A DNA stretch of 64,000 nt. Origin: Motacilla alba alba. Its lineage: Eukaryota > Chordata > Aves > Passeriformes > Motacillidae. Positions 30,001 to 40,760 of the stretch are shown here, one piece after another. The notes under the pieces were generated by a model. That model made no database searches and was not told the origin of the DNA. It saw only the letters and a program-made list of their open reading frames with translations. Each line of letters starts with the position of its first letter. Position 1 is the first letter of the stretch. The stretch covers positions 78,121,801-78,185,800 of the forward strand of contig NC_052017.1 of assembly GCF_015832195.1 (NCBI RefSeq), given 5' to 3'. The translations under genes were made by a program, and so were the position numbers.

Positions 30001-33000
30001 TTCCACCCAAAAATTTGGCAATCTGCTCTGCACTTCAACAGTCCACAAAATTAGCAATTTATGTCCATAAACAAAATATAAAGCTTCAATTTAAAACAAT
30101 AACAAAGGACAGTATTAATCAAATCCCCCAATTATCAGCAAGTAGCTTTGCTAAAAACACATTTGCAATGAGCACAAAGAAAAGCATCTGCCAGTTGTAA
30201 ACCACTCATAAGACCTCACAATATAAAACACTGCTACCGCATTTCCTACCTTAAAAGATTGACTGCATAGGAAATCATGTTGCAGACAAACATCAAGAGC
30301 CTAAAGAAATTCAACAAAAATAAACTGCTACCTTTCTCATCCTTTTTGCTGCTGGTGTATTTCCTCTCCATTCCTTTCTGCAATACTCCATGATGTCCAT
30401 TTCAGGTGAAACACTTAATTTATATTCTGTCAAAACAGAACATGCAACATGTTACATGCAACAGAACATTATAAAGAAATCAGAAGGTACAAAGCACATC
30501 AAATTTCTAAATACACTATCACTTTAAATTAACTTCAGTGCCAAATGAAACTGGCAGCACAATCTGTAGCTACTAAGTAATTATTGCTGTGGGAGGGGAT
30601 AAAATCAGTGTGAAGAAAAGTTATGATGTAGTTCAACAAAATAGGGAACACTCTGCTCCTCTCTTCTGCAAAAATTAATTGGCAAAGAAGAGAAATTAGT
30701 AAAGCACTCTTCATTTTCTTAGCAAGCAGAAAAATATTGCCAGAAGTTTCTCTTCTTCATACAGCAGCTAGACTACAAGGGAGAAAGACCACAGATCATT
30801 CTCAGTAAGTGAGTAACAATAACAGAAAGAAGAGATACAGTTTTGCCTTTGAATCCCAACAGCCTTCATCCCAAGACCAGGCAGCACTGAGGGTATCAAG
30901 GCACACCAGCAAGAGATGCTGCTATGATGACTATGACTGAGTAATTTTCAAGCACAACCCTTGTAACACAGACCATGTGACTGCTTTCCAAAGAATTCAC
31001 ATTTACTCATAAAGTAACTACAGAAACAAAGGGAATGATATATTAAGAGCAACTAATTTTCCAGAGAATTGATCTTTTTTTGAATCAAACTGTACAATGT
31101 ACTCAGTCATAAGTAACTGCTATTGAACACAGACATCTGTGCACAGAAGTCCCTGGAGGAGTGAGTGTCAGGACATCACACATCAGTGCTACAGTGAGTT
31201 GCAATACCGTATTTGAAACTTCACACAAAGTTTGATTGTACCTGATGAGTTTGTTTCACTGAGTAGTATTTTCTCTCTCTCTATTTCTTCTTCATCACGA
31301 TACATGTCCTCCTCGCTGCAATAAAAATCAACACATACCTCAAGTAACAGCACAAATGCTACTTTCTTTTTCAACCTCTTCCCCTTTTTACAACTCAGGA
31401 AAGTATTTAAGTCTCTCTATCTTCCATCTCACCCATTTTCACAGAAACAACATTAGCTCTCAAAAATAGAGAAAAGTTTTAAAACCCTCTCAACTGCTCC
31501 CCTCCAGTATCTGTCACTAGGTTGGTAATAAATCATTGCCTGAATTTCTCTTCTGTGGTTGAATGAATACCACAGTCCCTTCTACAGTATTTCTACATTT
31601 TACAGTTTAAATCTGCAAAACAAACAAGCCAACATGTCCATTTGCTGCACATATGAATAATGCACCCTATGCATGCAGCTCAGAACACATCACCCAGCAG
31701 GGCTTTGTATCTACACACCACTGGGACTGACCAACCCGCCTCGTGCTGAGCAGAACACATGACAGAATACAATGAAAAGTGGCCAACTACCTGCATTTAG
31801 TTTGAATGTTACTAAATCTAAGGAGAATTTCTACCACGATCCAAACTGCAGCTTACAAGCTAGCTGAAATCCAGAGAAACATTTCTTCCTCAAATAATAT
31901 GGGCTTTTTGGCCGAGGTACATTGTCAAGTACCTGCATCTGAGCATACATACAACATTCTGAATTCAAGTTATGACCATGAGAGAGGAAATTATGCCCTA
32001 CAAGAATACTGCATAGACCAGCATCTGCACCTTGGATGGGAACATTACTCCTGAAAATGAAGCTCCATACAATGTTCAAAAAACTGACTGCAAATTTCAC
32101 ATTCTATTCCTGAGAGGCATTTGTCATATAATTACATCTAGCAAGTAAACTTCTAAAAAATAATCACAGCTTCACAATTAAAATACTTTAAAAAAACATA
32201 TGCTATCAGCCATATTAGTATCATTTAGGCATAACAGTAAAAGAGGTTTACATTGGAAGTCTGTTTTGTCAAAGAAAGTACATGAACAGAAAAAGGCTGC
32301 AAGGTTATTGCTTACTGCCCACCACTATTAGTAGCTTCTAATCTACTCCTCAAGAACACTCCAAATCCAAACCACAGTCTGTCTCCAAAAGACTAGGAAG
32401 AAATTAAGGCACATCACTAAGAGAGGACAAGCAATTAGGAAGACTGTGAGAGAGAGTTTAATGGAGCCAGATGGTAACTGGATTACTTTCATCAAACTTG
32501 AAAGGACAGATTACTAAATGATGGCTCAGTATTTCTTTTTCTTTATGTCCAAACCAGCTTACTCAAACCATCTGTGTATATCTCCCTTGAGAGCAAAAAA
32601 TCTTTAGTATAAAGAGCAATGTAGTTTAATACCAGGAAACTCATCTACTGGGCTGTCACATAAAACTAGTTTAGTCTTTACTCAAGTGCTCAAGTAGCTG
32701 CTTGAAATCTCATTTTTAACAACAATAAATAATTATTAATTAAAAGGGAAACAGCAGATATAGTAGGTATCAAACACAGCACTATTTGGTGAGAAGAAAC
32801 ATCTTAGAAAGATTTGTTTCAAGTCCATATTCATGTTACACTATGATGCTGAACAAAGCCTAATTTCTCAGCAGAGTTTGAAGTCCATTAGGGTTTTTGA
32901 AGACTTTAAACAATACTTAATAACCTTGAAAATTCTATGAAAAAAACCACGCAGCTTGGTATGTGACAGCAACAATCTCGACCTTATCATCTGTATAAGC

Positions 33001-35706
33001 CAAGTATCTAAAATGCAAAGCACCAACCTCCCCCTCTGAGCGTGAAGAAACATGCCACGACAAGGGATTTCCACAGTGAGAGAAATTGTGTCAGGACAGG
33101 GAAATTGTTCTTTTGCCATGCAGCCTTGAATAAATTCAGTATAAGATGCAGAAAGAAGTGCTCAACTGACCAAGGCAGTGAGATTACTCAAGAAAGAGGA
33201 AGTTTGGTTTAAAGGAAGCAGTGTCATGTCCCTTCTGCAGATATTATGAAACCACCTTCTTTCTGGGAGCTGACAAAACAGAAGCAGTGACAGACTGATA
33301 ACATGACAGATTAACATACAGAGTAAACAAGGTACTGCATTTCAAGAGAGTTGTTTTGAAATCCAGGTAGGCAAGAGGTGCAATCCATCTGCACAGGCAC
33401 TCTCATTCCAGAGATGAAAGTGTGTTGTAACACTGTTGAAGCATAGCAATTGTTAAGTAAATCTGTGGAAACAGGAATGTGGGAACTAAAGCCTTTCCCC
33501 ATTAATGTTCAGATAAATACTTGAAAAATATAGTGAAAATAAAGTAAGAGTGGAAAAGAATGATTAAATGAAAACATGCATGCACAAAAGAAAAAAATAG
33601 TGCACGAAGTTGCATGTAAATACTTAAATTATTGAACTAGTTAATGGGATTTTTCTGAACCAAAGATGCCAAGGAAAAAAATCATAAATTTACATTCATG
33701 AACTGAAAGTACCCTCCCTTTCTATAGGAAAATTGTTCATATATTTTTAAAAATTAATCCTTACCTCTCCTCAGATGATTCCACTGCTGAACGATTACTA
33801 GACACAGGTACATATAGTCCACAGTTTCTGGATGCATCCTGATCCATCACAAGAGATTTAATCATATCTGTCTTCTCAGGTCTCCCACTACTCCTGTATA
33901 CACAGTCTTGTCTTATTTCTGATGTAGTTTGCTTTTTCTGGTGTGCAGGTGCATTTGCTGAGCCAAGTTCCTCAGAAGCAACACCAACTTCATTTTTATG
34001 CTTCATCAGCTGTGTGGGAACACTCTCTTTTTTCTCTTCTGCACCTGCAGAAAGGCCAGCTGGCTCTGTCATCTGCCCTTGAAGATTATCCTGGCTTTGA
34101 AGAATGAAAAAATATATGAAGAGTTTCTCTCCCAGAGCAAAAGCATATGTTTTAGGAAAATTACAATATTTTAAGAGTTACATTGTATTTTGAGAATTCA
34201 GAGGGTACATAAATTATTCAAAACCAGTAATAAAATCCAGAACAGTTTGGTAGAATTAGACAGCATCCAAGCTATTTTCTAACTCACTCCCCTGACCATC
34301 ATTTCTCACCAAGGCTAAGCTGTGCCAGTTCCTCAAACACAACCTGCACAAGAATTGCTGTCCTAATTAAACACCTGCTATCCTTGGGGTGCATTATTGC
34401 CTAAAACCCCAAGGATTAACAGAAATTTTAAAGAAACAAGTTTCAGTCCTGCAAGAAAACAGTTTTTACAAATTCACCTGGCGCTCTGTGAAACATCCAC
34501 TCCACCAGGACAATTGCTTAGTACAAAAATTTCCAATATTTGTGTCTCCCAATATGATCAAGGCATCAAGACAGAATGTCTACAATCCATTCCAGCAAGC
34601 TCCCCAAAAGTTTAGGATGTGTCCATATCGTAAATTTTCAGGGATATTTATCTTAAGCTGACACACAATCCGGCCCAAAAGTTATGGGTCACTTGGGAGT
34701 TGTCACAATAATGTTCTAGACAATTAGTGGCTATCCAGGCTGGTTACCTCAGAGCTCACAAACTTAATATCCACTCTATAAACCTTAAAACTGCACAACA
34801 CATTTTTACGTCTAGGTTAAAGCCTCCCACCCGAAAAATATCTTTGCTTACTAGCGTTACAGCCCCTTGGCACCTGAGCCCTGACACGTAGCAAGCTGTC
34901 CTATAGCACAGAGCTCAGGACCAGAGTTCACAGAACTCTGAGTGTGTTGAAAGGGACATTAGGGGACGGACACCTTGCACTAGACCAGGCTGCTCAGAGC
35001 CCCATCCAGTCTGGCCTTGAACACTTCCCAGGATGGAGCATTCACAACTTCTCTGACAACCTTGTTCCAGTGCCTCTCCACTCTCACAGTATAGAATTTC
35101 TTCCTAATATCTAATCCAAACCTATTCCTTTTCAGCTGGAATCCTTCCCCCTTATCCTGTCACTACCTGCCCTTGTAAAAAGTCCCTCTTGATTCTTCTT
35201 GGAAGCCAAAATTAGATCACTCCAAACTCTTCATGTTCCAGTATAAACAGCCCCAAGTGTCTTAATATTTCCTCACAGGAGAGGAGCTCCATGCCCCCTA
35301 ATCAACCTCACGGCCCTACTGGGGACTAGCTCCTACAGCTCCATGTCCTTCCCGTGCTGGGGCCCCAGAGCTGGATGCAGCACTGCAGGTGGGGTCTCAC
35401 CAGAGGGGCGGAATCCCCTCCCTGGACACCGCTGACCGCGCTGCTTTTGAAGCACAGTCGCACTCCACGTCCCGATTTCTCCCGTCCCTGCTCCGCGGGG
35501 AAGAACGGCCCAAGCTCGGCGCAGGGCAGGGCCACCCGTGCCCGCACGGCACAGCGCAGCCCAGGGAGGCCTCACCTTTCCGCCGCGCTCCGTCCCGCCC
35601 GGCACCGCGAAGCCGGCGCGCCCCGCCGAGCCCCGGCGGCCGCCGCCGGGCCCGGCCCGAGGGGAGGGCGCGGGGCTCGGCCCGGCCGCCGCCGCTCGCC
35701 GCTCAT
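23876..35706 (-). CDS. OTULIN: OTULIN, Met1-linkage-specific deubiquitinase (complete, 8 coding exons)
   Basis: Exons, in transcript order: 35706-35576, 34094-33765, 31315-31242, 30426-30332, 29186-29043, 26769-26644, 25604-25335, 24070-23876. They total 1365 nt, 454 residues plus stop, with every splice phase matching. OTULIN cleaves linear (Met1) ubiquitin chains made by LUBAC and restrains NF-kB and inflammatory death signalling in the cytosol. Visible features: a disordered, Ala/Arg/Pro-rich N-terminus; the HOIP-PUB-binding motif [15 protein letters not shown] (Tyr159); the OTU catalytic core with Cys231 in [13 protein letters not shown]; and His441 and Asn443 in DDRHYNIP. The protein ends in ETML, a class I PDZ ligand (SNX27-binding in human OTULIN, which ends ETSL). 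It is about 100 residues longer than the 352-residue human protein because of the second exon. OTULINL lies upstream on the same strand and ANKH converges from the other side. Confidence 0.95.
25335..25604 (-). CDS. OTULIN: OTULIN coding exon 7
   Basis: The acceptor is a T-run ending tttttag, and the donor GAACAA|gtaagg. Ninety codons include [17 protein letters not shown] and [11 protein letters not shown], the substrate-binding and core helices of the OTU domain, and end GGLEQ. Both borders are phase 0. Confidence 0.95.
26644..26769 (-). CDS. OTULIN: OTULIN coding exon 6
   Basis: The acceptor is tcaacttccag and the donor CAAAAG|gttgga. Forty-two codons begin [17 protein letters not shown], a helical part of the OTU fold. 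The matching OTULINL exon starts [17 protein letters not shown], which shows the two genes share this intron position. Confidence 0.93.
29043..29186 (-). CDS. OTULIN: OTULIN coding exon 5, catalytic cysteine
   Basis: The acceptor is gtttttctag and the donor ACTATG|gtacgt. Forty-eight codons include [20 protein letters not shown]. The nucleophile Cys is encoded by TGT at 29126-29124 (Cys231 of the long form, Cys129 in human). Confidence 0.95.
30332..30426 (-). CDS. OTULIN: OTULIN coding exon 4
   Basis: The acceptor is gttttgacag and the donor AGAAAG|gtagca. The 95 nt encode the start of the OTU domain, including [17 protein letters not shown], a block shared with OTULINL ([16 protein letters not shown] at 56901-56992). 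Confidence 0.93.
31242..31315 (-). CDS. OTULIN: OTULIN coding exon 3, PUB-interacting motif
   Basis: The acceptor is attgcag and the donor TCATCAG|gtacaa. The 74 nt encode [18 protein letters not shown], matching the human PUB-interacting motif whose Tyr (Y56 in human) docks on the HOIP PUB domain; phosphorylation of that Tyr blocks binding in human. The exon starts with one base completing a Ser codon and ends one base into a Glu codon. Confidence 0.93.
33765..34094 (-). CDS. OTULIN: OTULIN coding exon 2, a 330-nt frame-preserving exon
   Basis: The acceptor has a good pyrimidine tract (ttttttcattcttcaaag), and the donor is GAGAG|gtaagg. The 330 nt stay open throughout and encode a hydrophilic, Ser/Glu/Lys-rich segment with no recognisable domain, running from [14 protein letters not shown] to SSEES. 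The exon enters and leaves in the same phase, so skipping it would join exon 1 to exon 3 at the same Ser codon and yield 344 residues, close to human OTULIN. An internal ATG at 34072-34070 could also serve as an alternative start. I recall no counterpart in human OTULIN. Confidence 0.8.
34925..35455 (-). mobile_element. CR1 LINE fragment in OTULIN intron 1
   Basis: About 530 bp matches the reverse complement of the CR1 3' region, with phrases such as ccatccagtctggccttgaacacttcc, tagaatttcttcctaatatctaatc and cctgcccttgtaaaaagtccctc. It has lost its terminal repeat end. Its higher-coordinate edge reaches within about 120 bp of the exon-1 donor, so it borders the CpG island. It lies in the same orientation as OTULIN. 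Confidence 0.9.
35576..35706 (-). CDS. OTULIN: OTULIN coding exon 1 (start codon)
   Basis: The ATG at 35706-35704 lies inside the CpG island. The 131 nt encode a low-complexity Arg/Pro/Ala/Gly-rich start ([15 protein letters not shown]...) and end GAAAG|gtgagg, two bases into a Ser codon that the next exon completes. I chose this start because it is the ATG in frame with the exon-2 junction and its onset resembles human OTULIN (MSRG). The same frame stays open further upstream, so a longer N-terminus cannot be excluded by frame alone. Confidence 0.82.
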
Positions 35707-35913
35707 GCCGGCGGGGCTCCGGGCACGGGCGGCAGTGCCGGCGGCAGTGCCAGTGCCTGCCCCAGCTCTGCTCGGCCCCCGCCCGGCTCCTGCGCGGTCC
35801 CGCAGCCGCTTCCGCCCCGCCGGAGCCGCCCCGCGCCCCGCCCCGCACCGCCGGAAAGGGCGGCCCTGCCGCGGCCCTCAGCCCGCGGCAGCGACTGAGC
35901 CGGGAATAGGAAC

Positions 35914-35926
35914 AGTGAAAGTGAAC
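35914..35926 (+). promoter_or_regulatory. ISRE/IRF-like element in OTULIN CpG island
   Basis: AGTGAAAGTGAAC contains two GAA half-sites in the spacing typical of IRF binding (GAAANNGAA). It lies 208 bp upstream of the OTULIN start codon, so it falls either in the promoter or in the 5' UTR. Confidence 0.45.
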
Positions 35927-36053
35927 AGCCCCTTCTCCCCCGAAGGTGCAAGGCAGCAATAAGTTCTCGTTAACAGAAGAGACGGTGGAAATAAGGGTAG
36001 TTTTCCCGCTGCCAGAAGGTGCGTGTAAAAGGAAGCGCTCCAGGAATGCAAAG

Positions 36054-36111
36054 CGTGTGTGTTTGTGTTTGTGTTTGTGTTTGTGTTTGTGTTTGTGTTT
36101 GTGTGTGTGTG
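36054..36111. repeat. (GTTTGT)n hexamer microsatellite near OTULIN promoter
   Basis: About seven units of GTTTGT flanked by GT dinucleotides, roughly 350 bp upstream of the OTULIN ATG. Confidence 0.92.
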
Positions 36112-36272
36112 GACCTCGTATGTCAGAAGCTGGAAGTCTCTCTTCTTGGGGCAAAGAGATACATCACCACATTCTGGTACACCCTTATGAAAGTCCAGGC
36201 AGAAGAGAAGTGCGCACGGAGAGTAGATGAGAAGCCTTTAAAAATTACATGCTGCTGAAACATACCCGTTAT

Positions 36273-36437
36273 TAAAAAAAAAAAAAAAAAAAAAAAAACA
36301 AAATAAAAAACAAACAAAAAAAACCCCAAAAAACCCACACCACCACAACAACAAACAACAAAAACTCGCCCAAAACAAAATAAAACAAAACCAACAAAAA
36401 CCCAAACAAACAAAATACAACAACAACAAAACAACAA
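36273..36437. repeat. Poly-A and A/C-rich low-complexity tract
   Basis: A run of about 25 A followed by CAAA/CAAAACA-type sequence with almost no G or T for about 130 bp. No source element is identifiable; it may be the decayed tail of a retroposed sequence. Confidence 0.85.
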
Positions 36438-36497
36438 GCTCCCTCCAAAACTCAGAATAGTAGAATCTGTACCGTGATAGAAAAGTCCACTGCATTT

Positions 36498-36507
36498 GGG
36501 GGGGGGG
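36498..36507. repeat. G10 homopolymer
   Basis: Ten consecutive G residues on the + strand, just beyond the A/C tract. Confidence 0.9.
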
Positions 36508-37472
36508 TCTTCACATCAAAACTGGGCCTGCAAATTAAGTATTTGTCTTCTTTCTGAAACTTCCCCCATAAGAATGTGTTTTCTCTGAGTATGACAAGTG
36601 ATGCTGAGACTGGAGGCAAATAACAACTACAAATATACTTTTCAGCAAAATTAAAAGAGTTTTAACATGTATTCAGTGTATCAAACATTATTGGGAGAAC
36701 ATTTTAAAGGTGGAGGTCAGGTAGTAGAAAGGAAACCTCTATAAGCTTAAAATGGCAATGATAAGTAATTTGTAACATCATGAAATTTAATGTAAAACTG
36801 ATAGATGTTTTTGTAAACAAACCTTTTCTGTTTCTTTTATCCTTGAGACATGTGGAAGTATCATGAATGTTTGAAGAAAAAAAAAAAACCAAAAAACATA
36901 ACCTTAGGTCTCTTTTAATCACTGCTCTTCTCGTGGATCAACTTCATGTTGGATTGCTCTTGACAATGACATCTCCTTTGAAAAATCTCTTTGTTTGAAC
37001 AGCTGTTTGCCTGACAGGTTTGTCTTAATATGCATTCTTGTTCATTCCAGAATTACTCACTATCAAACAGCTAGTCCTCTTGAAATATACCCACCTGTTT
37101 CCTGTGTGCCCATCATTTAAATAATTCAGATTTAGTAGCATTTAAGAGCCATTACAGTTTCCTCTTTTTTAAGGTATTTTGTTTGTTTGTTATTTATCCT
37201 ACCTTTGCTGTTCTCTCAACAACTTTAGGGCAGAGATGTTTTGGCTGAGCATTCCTACTGTAAGTTCCCTGTATCTTTTACTGAGTGTAAGGTACAACCA
37301 CTAAGCTAACTAACAAAGTTCATGAAAATACACAACAAAGACATTCGGTGCAATACAGGAGGTCATAATATGTAAGTCTGAAATATTTCTGTACTTGGTA
37401 CTTTCTGGTTAAGGACACTGGAAGCTCAGATTTTGATACAAGAAGAACCCATCAAACACCATGAGAAAATAT

Positions 37473-37500
37473 ATATTTTACCTTATTTAAGGTAAAATAT
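37473..37500. repeat. Perfect 12-bp inverted repeat
   Basis: ATATTTTACCTT (37473-37484) and its exact reverse complement (37489-37500) flank a 4-nt loop, giving an AT-rich hairpin. Confidence 0.85.
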
Positions 37501-39718
37501 CTTAGTGCATCTTGCATCTTAGTGCTTGTCAGTTGTTATTTTCTTTGCTAAGTTAATTACATTGCATTATTTGAAAAGTGCTCCGCACTTTTCAGGATTA
37601 TGATTGGAAGCCTTTGGGTGATCAGTTCTTGTGACTATAGGGAAATACTGTTCAGAAGAAAAATAGATGGGGAAAACCCACCAGTAAGAGTCAAATGGGC
37701 AATACAATATCCATTATATACTTGTGTAATTACACATTACCCATGATGTTTTCTTTCCTTTAGCATCCCTGAATTTGTTAGAGGTTTTGGACATGTGTTC
37801 CTAAGAACATACATCTCCTCTCTGGTACATAAAGACAGGTATATCGAGATGCTGCTTTCCACTTTTGTAGTTTCTAATTTTATTTATCCCTAGAGTGAGC
37901 TCTAAATTGGCGTGCTGCTGTCTATCAAGCAGAAGGGTGTTTCCAGCACCCTATGTTCCTTTTCTAAATGACTGAGAAAAATATGTAGGTTGTGTCTTTG
38001 ATGCAGTGAGTGGGGTTCTTTCAGTCCCTCAAAGAGAAAATGGAGACTGTGTGAGTCATATCAGTATAAACTATATATCACTGCTAAAAATTTTGGCTGT
38101 TTGCAAGTTAAAAACCTGTCATTGTTTTTTCACATGCACCAGTCTAAGCAATTAAAGTTACAAGCTTTCACAAAAAGAAAAAACAAAGGCACATTTAAAA
38201 ACCTGCTTCACTTCTTTTTAACAAGCTTCGTTTGCACATATGAAAAAACATTCTTAAAATGGGAAAATTGCCTATGAATTTGATAAAAATATTTATTAAA
38301 AGAGGTTACAGTATGACGTAACTATTTTTATTATTATTATTAAACTAAAAGTACCCCATGTGCTCAAATTGGAAAATAATTACAGAAAGGTTTTTTTAGA
38401 GTGCTCTCAGTAAACCAACATTCTCAGAAATGAATATGTCAGAGTAAGCCAGCAGTATGTCCTGACTTTTGCCCAGACCACGGACACCCTTAGTGGTTCA
38501 ATCAATTAACTAAACCTAAACCCAAATACATTTTGCGTATTTTGTACCTTTTTTTTTTTCCTTTCCAGTTTCTGCATTAAAAAAAAAAATCTTAAAAAAA
38601 AATTAAAAAGAGAGGTTATATGCTCTGCAGAAGGCAAATAGTGATACTACATGCAAAATTCTATCAGGCTTTATGAGGCAGAAACTTAAGAAACATACAC
38701 ATATGGGTTGGCTCATCTTCTCCACCCATAGTATGAAGCATGTATTTCCTTTATTGATTGATTGAATATTCATTTTTCTTGAAGTTTGAACAGAAATTTT
38801 AGAATAAGAGTTACTGTTCCATTTTTTACATTAAGTCTGCAAAAATTGCTTACATTTTTACGTTGGGTTACTGAACTAATGAAACATCCCAAAGAACATC
38901 TCAGAGTACACCAGCACCATGATAAAATTATATTTTAATATCAAAAAATCAAGAAGCTAAGGATTTTTTATTACAATGCTCAAATTCATTTGTCCATGTC
39001 ACTGTTTTCTAAAAGAGAATAGAACTGAACTGGTATTTTGCTCTAATAAGTCAACAGATCAGCCTCAAGGTCTTGTTCAGTTCATTAATCAAGTGGACTC
39101 AATCCACTCATTTGGAACAAATCCGTCTCAGCTGATGTTCATAAGTCTACCTAATGAACAAGCCTTTGGAGTTGCTTGGATATGGCTGCCCTTGCAAATA
39201 CCTGCTTGGAACAAGGAATGTGTTTATGCCTGCTGTGCAGCTACTCTCCAGCTGACCAGCTCCTCAGACTCCCACTTGTTGAATGTAGCTCCTGTCAGCT
39301 GCCTTTGGTCCTTGTTCCCTGACAAGGGAGATCTCCATTTCCAGTTTGACCTTGCGCCACCTTCCTCAATAGGCAAGACCAGGCTACTGAAGCTCTCATC
39401 CATTACCCCTCTGCCAGCTGTGGCACTTGAATTGGTTTTGGGGGATGGTATAAGCCACTGCCTTCTCAGGGCAGCTGGCAACATCCCCTGGCTTCCACCA
39501 AGAAGATCTTCAGCCTCAGCCACAGCATAAACTCTTTACCATGGTACTGTTCTTAAACCTTCTCAATACATACTGAAAATTTTCAGTTTAAAAAAAAAAG
39601 TATCAATAGGAAGGCTGAACTGATCCGTAAGATATATTGAACTGGAATAGAGCAGAGAGATCCCTAAAGCAGAGATCCTTTGGAGGGCTGTAGCACTAGG
39701 ATTTAGTCTGGGCAGCAG

Positions 39719-40136
39719 TGTTGTATTTTCTGGGACCCCTGTCATTGGAAGGAATGATGAATCTGACTCTATGTTCTTAGAAGGCTAATTTATTATTTTA
39801 TGATCTATATTATATTAAGGAATACTATACTAAACTATACTAAAGAATACAGAAGAGATACAGACAGAAGGCTAGAATGATACTAATGAAAAACTCGTGA
39901 CTCTCTCTTCAGAGTCCGACACATCTTGGCTGTGATTGGTCATTAAGTACAAGCAATTCACATTAAACCAATAAAACAATGTTGGATAAACAATCTCCAA
40001 ACCACATTCCAATGCAGCAAAACACAGGAGAAGCAAATGAGATAATATTGTTTTCCTTTTTCTCTGAGGCTTCTCAGTTTCCCAGGAGAAGAAATCCTGG
40101 CGAAGGGATTTTTCCAGAAAATATGACGGTGACACA
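39719..40136 (-). mobile_element. Solo LTR of an avian endogenous retrovirus
   Basis: A 418-bp element read on the minus strand begins TGTGTCACCGTC and ends with ...AATACAACA. It contains a promoter-like stretch, a TTTAGTATAG-type repeat and an AATAAATTA polyadenylation motif near its 3' part. The sequence resembles an LTR family I know from passerine genomes. A 4-bp direct repeat, GCAG, flanks it. No gag, pol or env sequence accompanies it, so it is a recombined solo LTR with no coding capacity. Confidence 0.8.
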
Positions 40137-40738
40137 GCAGCTTCCTTAAAAAAAAAAAAAAAAGAAAAGTACATATAGCTCACATTACTGAGTATGAAAA
40201 GTCACATAACAGTACTGGAAACACTATGGCCTTACCCAGTTCTGATCCACTTAGTGGCTGGATCTGAAGCATAATGGCCTGCTTGATTTTGGAGCTTTTG
40301 TGATGGGAAAAGTTCTTAAGTCTTCTCTCTCTCTGAAGGGGGAATCTATCTAAGAAGTAAGTCTTTTGGAAACTCAACACAGCAGAAGACAAGACATAAT
40401 ATTAATGCTTTCCTTTTCTAGAGCTCTTCATCCTGTTTGGGAAAGGGAATAAAATAATCTTACTGTTGTCTTTAGGGGAAATCTTCCTCCAATTCTGTCT
40501 TCAAACTGCCAAAGGAGCGAGAGTAAAGGCAAAGATAGCCCAGGAAATACCTTTAGATCCTTTACATGAAGTATATTGTTGCACTCCAGGGGATCCATAT
40601 AGTGTCTGATCAAAGATTTTTGCTGTGGGCAGTGAAACTCACTTGATACTAACTTGACATTTTCTGCAGGCCTTTTCATTCACCAAATTAAACCAAAATG
40701 TTCCACAATTCTGTCTCAAACATTAAGGCCTCTTCTGC

Positions 40739-40760
40739 TTTTTTTTTTTTTTTTTTTTTT
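40739..40760. repeat. Poly-T run (22)
   Basis: Uninterrupted T stretch ending acag. No coding sequence follows, so it is not treated as a splice acceptor. Confidence 0.9.

Larger units (their letters stand above)
24071..33764 (-). other. OTULIN introns 2 to 7
   Basis: The six introns between exons 2 and 8 (about 0.8 to 2.4 kb each) contain AT-rich unique sequence. I recognise no transposon, RNA gene or further exon in them. Small homopolymers occur, such as a 14-A run near 27918. Confidence 0.6.
35456..35960 (-). promoter_or_regulatory. OTULIN CpG-island promoter
   Basis: Very GC- and CpG-rich block surrounding OTULIN exon 1 in an otherwise AT-rich window. Visible elements upstream of the ATG include an Sp1-type GC box (GCCCCGCCCC, 35835-35844) and an ETS core (CCGGAA, 35851-35856). 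No TATA box is evident, as expected for a CpG-island housekeeping promoter. The exact start site cannot be read from sequence. Confidence 0.8.

Noticed and set aside
35333..36154. A 273-codon minus-strand open frame through the OTULIN promoter, and + strand frames of 202 and 169 codons over the same block
   Set aside because: Only part of the minus frame is real (exon 1, 35706-35576). The rest reads through CR1, the CpG island and the GTTTGT repeat (giving poly His-Lys). GC-rich DNA lacks stop codons, so long frames arise by chance.
38976..39530. 184-codon + strand open frame between OTULIN and OTULINL
   Set aside because: No recognisable domain, splice context or similarity. One or two frames of this length are expected by chance in 64 kb read in six frames.
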